Shown here: in pieces, positions 62,456-64,000 of the stretch | Position numbering within the stretch: position 1 is the stretch's first letter | Layout of the letters: every line of letters starts with the position of its first letter | From: Kineosporiaceae bacterium SCSIO 59966 | Lineage (GTDB): Bacteria; Actinomycetota; Actinomycetes; Actinomycetales; SCSIO-59966 | Length of the DNA stretch: 64,000 bases | NCBI GenBank assembly: GCA_020881835.1 | Contig: CP052876.1 | Span: 1,612,001-1,676,000 of the forward strand | Reading direction: 5' to 3' | The notes under the pieces: model-generated | Databases searched by the model: none | Seen by the model: only the letters and a program-made list of their open reading frames with translations | Told to the model about the DNA's origin: nothing | Position numbers and translations under genes: made by a program

Positions 62456-64000
62456 ATGCTCGACGAGGCCACGATCGGTCGCGTCCTCACCGCGGTCTCG
62501 GACGTCTCCCCCTACGGCATGTGCGTCATCGACGCCGACGCCGTCGTCGTGCACGCCAACCCGGCGATGGGCCAGCTGCTCGGGACCGCCGACGAGGACC
62601 TGCCCGGCGCCGTCCTGACCTCGTGGCTGCGGCCCGCCGACCGGGCCGACGAGCAGCCGGTGGACGGTGCCCTCGCCGCCGGCAGCACCCGTGAGGACGG
62701 CCGCCGGCTGCGCCGCCGGGTCGTGCGCTCCGACGGCCGCGAACGCGTCGTCACCCTGCTGCTGTGGGACGTTCCGGCAGACGTGGCCGGCCGGGAGCTG
62801 TTCGTCGTCCAGGTGCTGCCGGACGCCGAGGACGCCTGGTCCGTCGGGCCCGCCCCGGCGTCCCGGGTGCCGTTGCGGGTGGTGCAGGCCCGGGCCGTCG
62901 AGGAGGCGGCGACGGCGCTCGCCGGCGCCGTGACCGTCGCGGACGTCACCGCGGTGATGGAGCGCCAGCTGCAGGCGTTCGACGCCCAGGGCCTGCTGAT
63001 CTCGCTCGCGGACGGGCCCCGGCTGCGGCTGGCGTCCAGCCGCGGCTACCCCGACCCCGTCCGGAAGGTGCTGGAGGACCAGCCGATGGCCGAGCGCTCA
63101 CCGATGGTCGAGGCCGTCCTGGAACGCAGCCCGATCTTCGTGGAGACCTTCGAGGACTACGTCGCCCGATACCCGCAGCGACAGGCGGTCGCCCGGGCCG
63201 CGGGCAAGGGAGCGTGGGCGTTCCTGCCGATGATCGCCGGGGGCGAGGTGATCGGGTCGTGGTGCCTGAGCTTCGACGGTCCGCACCGGTTCACGGTCTC
63301 CGAGCGGGCACTGCTGACGACGCTGTCCGGCCTGCTGGCCCAGGCCGTCGCCCGCTCCGAGGTGCTGGCCGCTGAACGGTCGCTGACCCGGACACTGCAA
63401 CGGTCCCTGCTCCCGCAGCACCTGCCGGACGTCCCCGGCTGCGCCATCGCGGTCCGGTACCAGACCGCTGTCGCCGGTCTCGAGGTCGGCGGCGACTTCT
63501 ACGACGTCATCCCCCTGCCCAAGGGGGGCACCGGCATCGTCATCGGCGACGCCCAGGGCCACTCCGCTGCGGCCGCGGCACTGATGGGCCAGGTCCGCGG
63601 GGCGCTGCGGGCCTACGCCGCCGAGGGGCACGACCCGGCCACCATCGTCGCCCGGGCCAACCGCTTCCTGCTCACCGCGGGCGCGGACTCCTTCGTCACG
63701 TGCACCTACGCCGCGCTGGACGCGACCCACGACGGCCTCACCATCGTGCGGGCCGGGCACCCGCAGCCGCTGCTCGTCATGCCGGACGGCACGGCCGGGT
63801 CGCTCGACGTCCCCGGCGGACTGCCGCTGGGCATCGACCCCCAGGCGTCCTACCCGGTCACCTGGGTGCCGCTGACCGAGGGCTGCCGGGTCGTCCTCTA
63901 CACCGACGGCCTCGTCGAGCGCCGCGACCTGGACCTCGGACGCGGCGAGGCGGCCCTGCTCGCCCGGGCCCGCTCCGCCGTCCGGGAGCCGCTGCCGGCG
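62456..64000 (+). CDS. PAS-GAF-SpoIIE (PP2C) phosphatase, partial
   Basis: Sensor phosphatase of the RsbU/SpoIIE type, 515 codons in the window and open at the end. PAS-like domain at about 10-120 (VSPYGMCVIDADAVVVHANP), GAF at about 150-300 (AQGLLISLADGPRLRLASSR, FLPMIAGGEVIGSWCLSFDG), then a linker LTRTLQRSLLPQHLPDVPG and the SpoIIE domain: EVGGDFYDVIPL, GIVIGDAQGHSAAAAALMGQ, RAGHPQPLL, VLYTDGLVERRD. Metal-binding aspartates are present. It probably acts on an anti-anti-sigma factor. ATG 62456 has GGAGG 9 bases upstream; the 184-bp gap before it shows no clear promoter. The C-terminus is outside the window; an extra kinase domain is possible. Confidence 0.9.
   Translation, partial: MLDEATIGRVLTAVSDVSPYGMCVIDADAVVVHANPAMGQLLGTADEDLPGAVLTSWLRPADRADEQPVDGALAAGSTREDGRRLRRRVVRSDGRERVVTLLLWDVPADVAGRELFVVQVLPDAEDAWSVGPAPASRVPLRVVQARAVEEAATALAGAVTVADVTAVMERQLQAFDAQGLLISLADGPRLRLASSRGYPDPVRKVLEDQPMAERSPMVEAVLERSPIFVETFEDYVARYPQRQAVARAAGKGAWAFLPMIAGGEVIGSWCLSFDGPHRFTVSERALLTTLSGLLAQAVARSEVLAAERSLTRTLQRSLLPQHLPDVPGCAIAVRYQTAVAGLEVGGDFYDVIPLPKGGTGIVIGDAQGHSAAAAALMGQVRGALRAYAAEGHDPATIVARANRFLLTAGADSFVTCTYAALDATHDGLTIVRAGHPQPLLVMPDGTAGSLDVPGGLPLGIDPQASYPVTWVPLTEGCRVVLYTDGLVERRDLDLGRGEAALLARARSAVREPLPA

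Overview
The window is a stretch of a very GC-rich chromosome from an actinobacterium (Actinomycetota). Evidence for this is the strongly G/C-biased third codon positions, frequent GTG starts, and blocks of gene order known from Mycobacterium and relatives: pgsA-like / DUF881 / small basic protein / DUF881 / gcvH / garA / ftsR / bifunctional nuclease / merR / gcvP, and xerD / parA / scpA / scpB / rluB / chorismate mutase / tyrA / cmk / der, and gpgS / folP2. No genus can be named from the sequence alone.

Layout. 1-8.1 kb: pyruvate carboxylase (its 3' end lies outside the window), an F420-type oxidoreductase, cydAB (cytochrome bd oxidase), a GCS2-type glutamate-cysteine ligase and a HAD phosphatase. 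8.2-19.2 kb: glycine cleavage gcvP behind a glycine riboswitch, an orphan ParA-like ATPase, then the minus-strand block from merR to the CDP-alcohol phosphatidyltransferase and a CapA-like lipoprotein, ending at tRNA-Pro(GGG). 19.2-34.9 kb: a genomic island of visibly lower GC. It holds the C-terminal remnant of a large serine recombinase reading into tRNA-Pro, an IS1380-type element, a tightly overlapped run hsdM-hsdS-HEPN/TIGR02391-hsdR-AlbA_2 protein followed by an SF1 helicase, and an IS1634-type element that has split a small HTH gene and made a 64-bp target duplication. 34.9-44.4 kb: the conserved der-cmk-tyrA-aroH-rluB-scpB-scpA-parA-xerD-ald block, all on the minus strand. 44.7-53.2 kb: a spermidine-synthase-like protein, a DUF885 protein, a sugar ABC importer without its ATPase, and a RecQ helicase with a phosphoribosyltransferase-like tail. 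53.5-64 kb: a small acidic protein, zinc alcohol dehydrogenase, small kinase and aldo-keto reductase (one overlapped run), an App1-type phosphatase, gpgS-folP2-LigB-like, DUF72, a Vms1/baeRF-like protein and a PAS-GAF-SpoIIE phosphatase cut by the window end.

The two most notable things are these. (1) The island is a defence cassette: a complete type I restriction-modification system has a HEPN protein (Rx4H motif) inserted between hsdS and hsdR and is followed by an AlbA_2/Schlafen-fold protein and a 921-aa SF1 helicase with about 500 unassigned N-terminal residues. This may be a combined system in the spirit of type I R-M with PrrC or RloC, but with other parts. (2) Four intergenic regions carry 13 copies of a 22-bp repeat, arranged as left-facing copies followed by right-facing copies. 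In three of them a 62-bp palindromic element sits beside or between the repeats. I cannot assign this dispersed family to a known element.

Limits: functions are assigned by reading motifs and recalled family features; no database search or computed alignment was possible.
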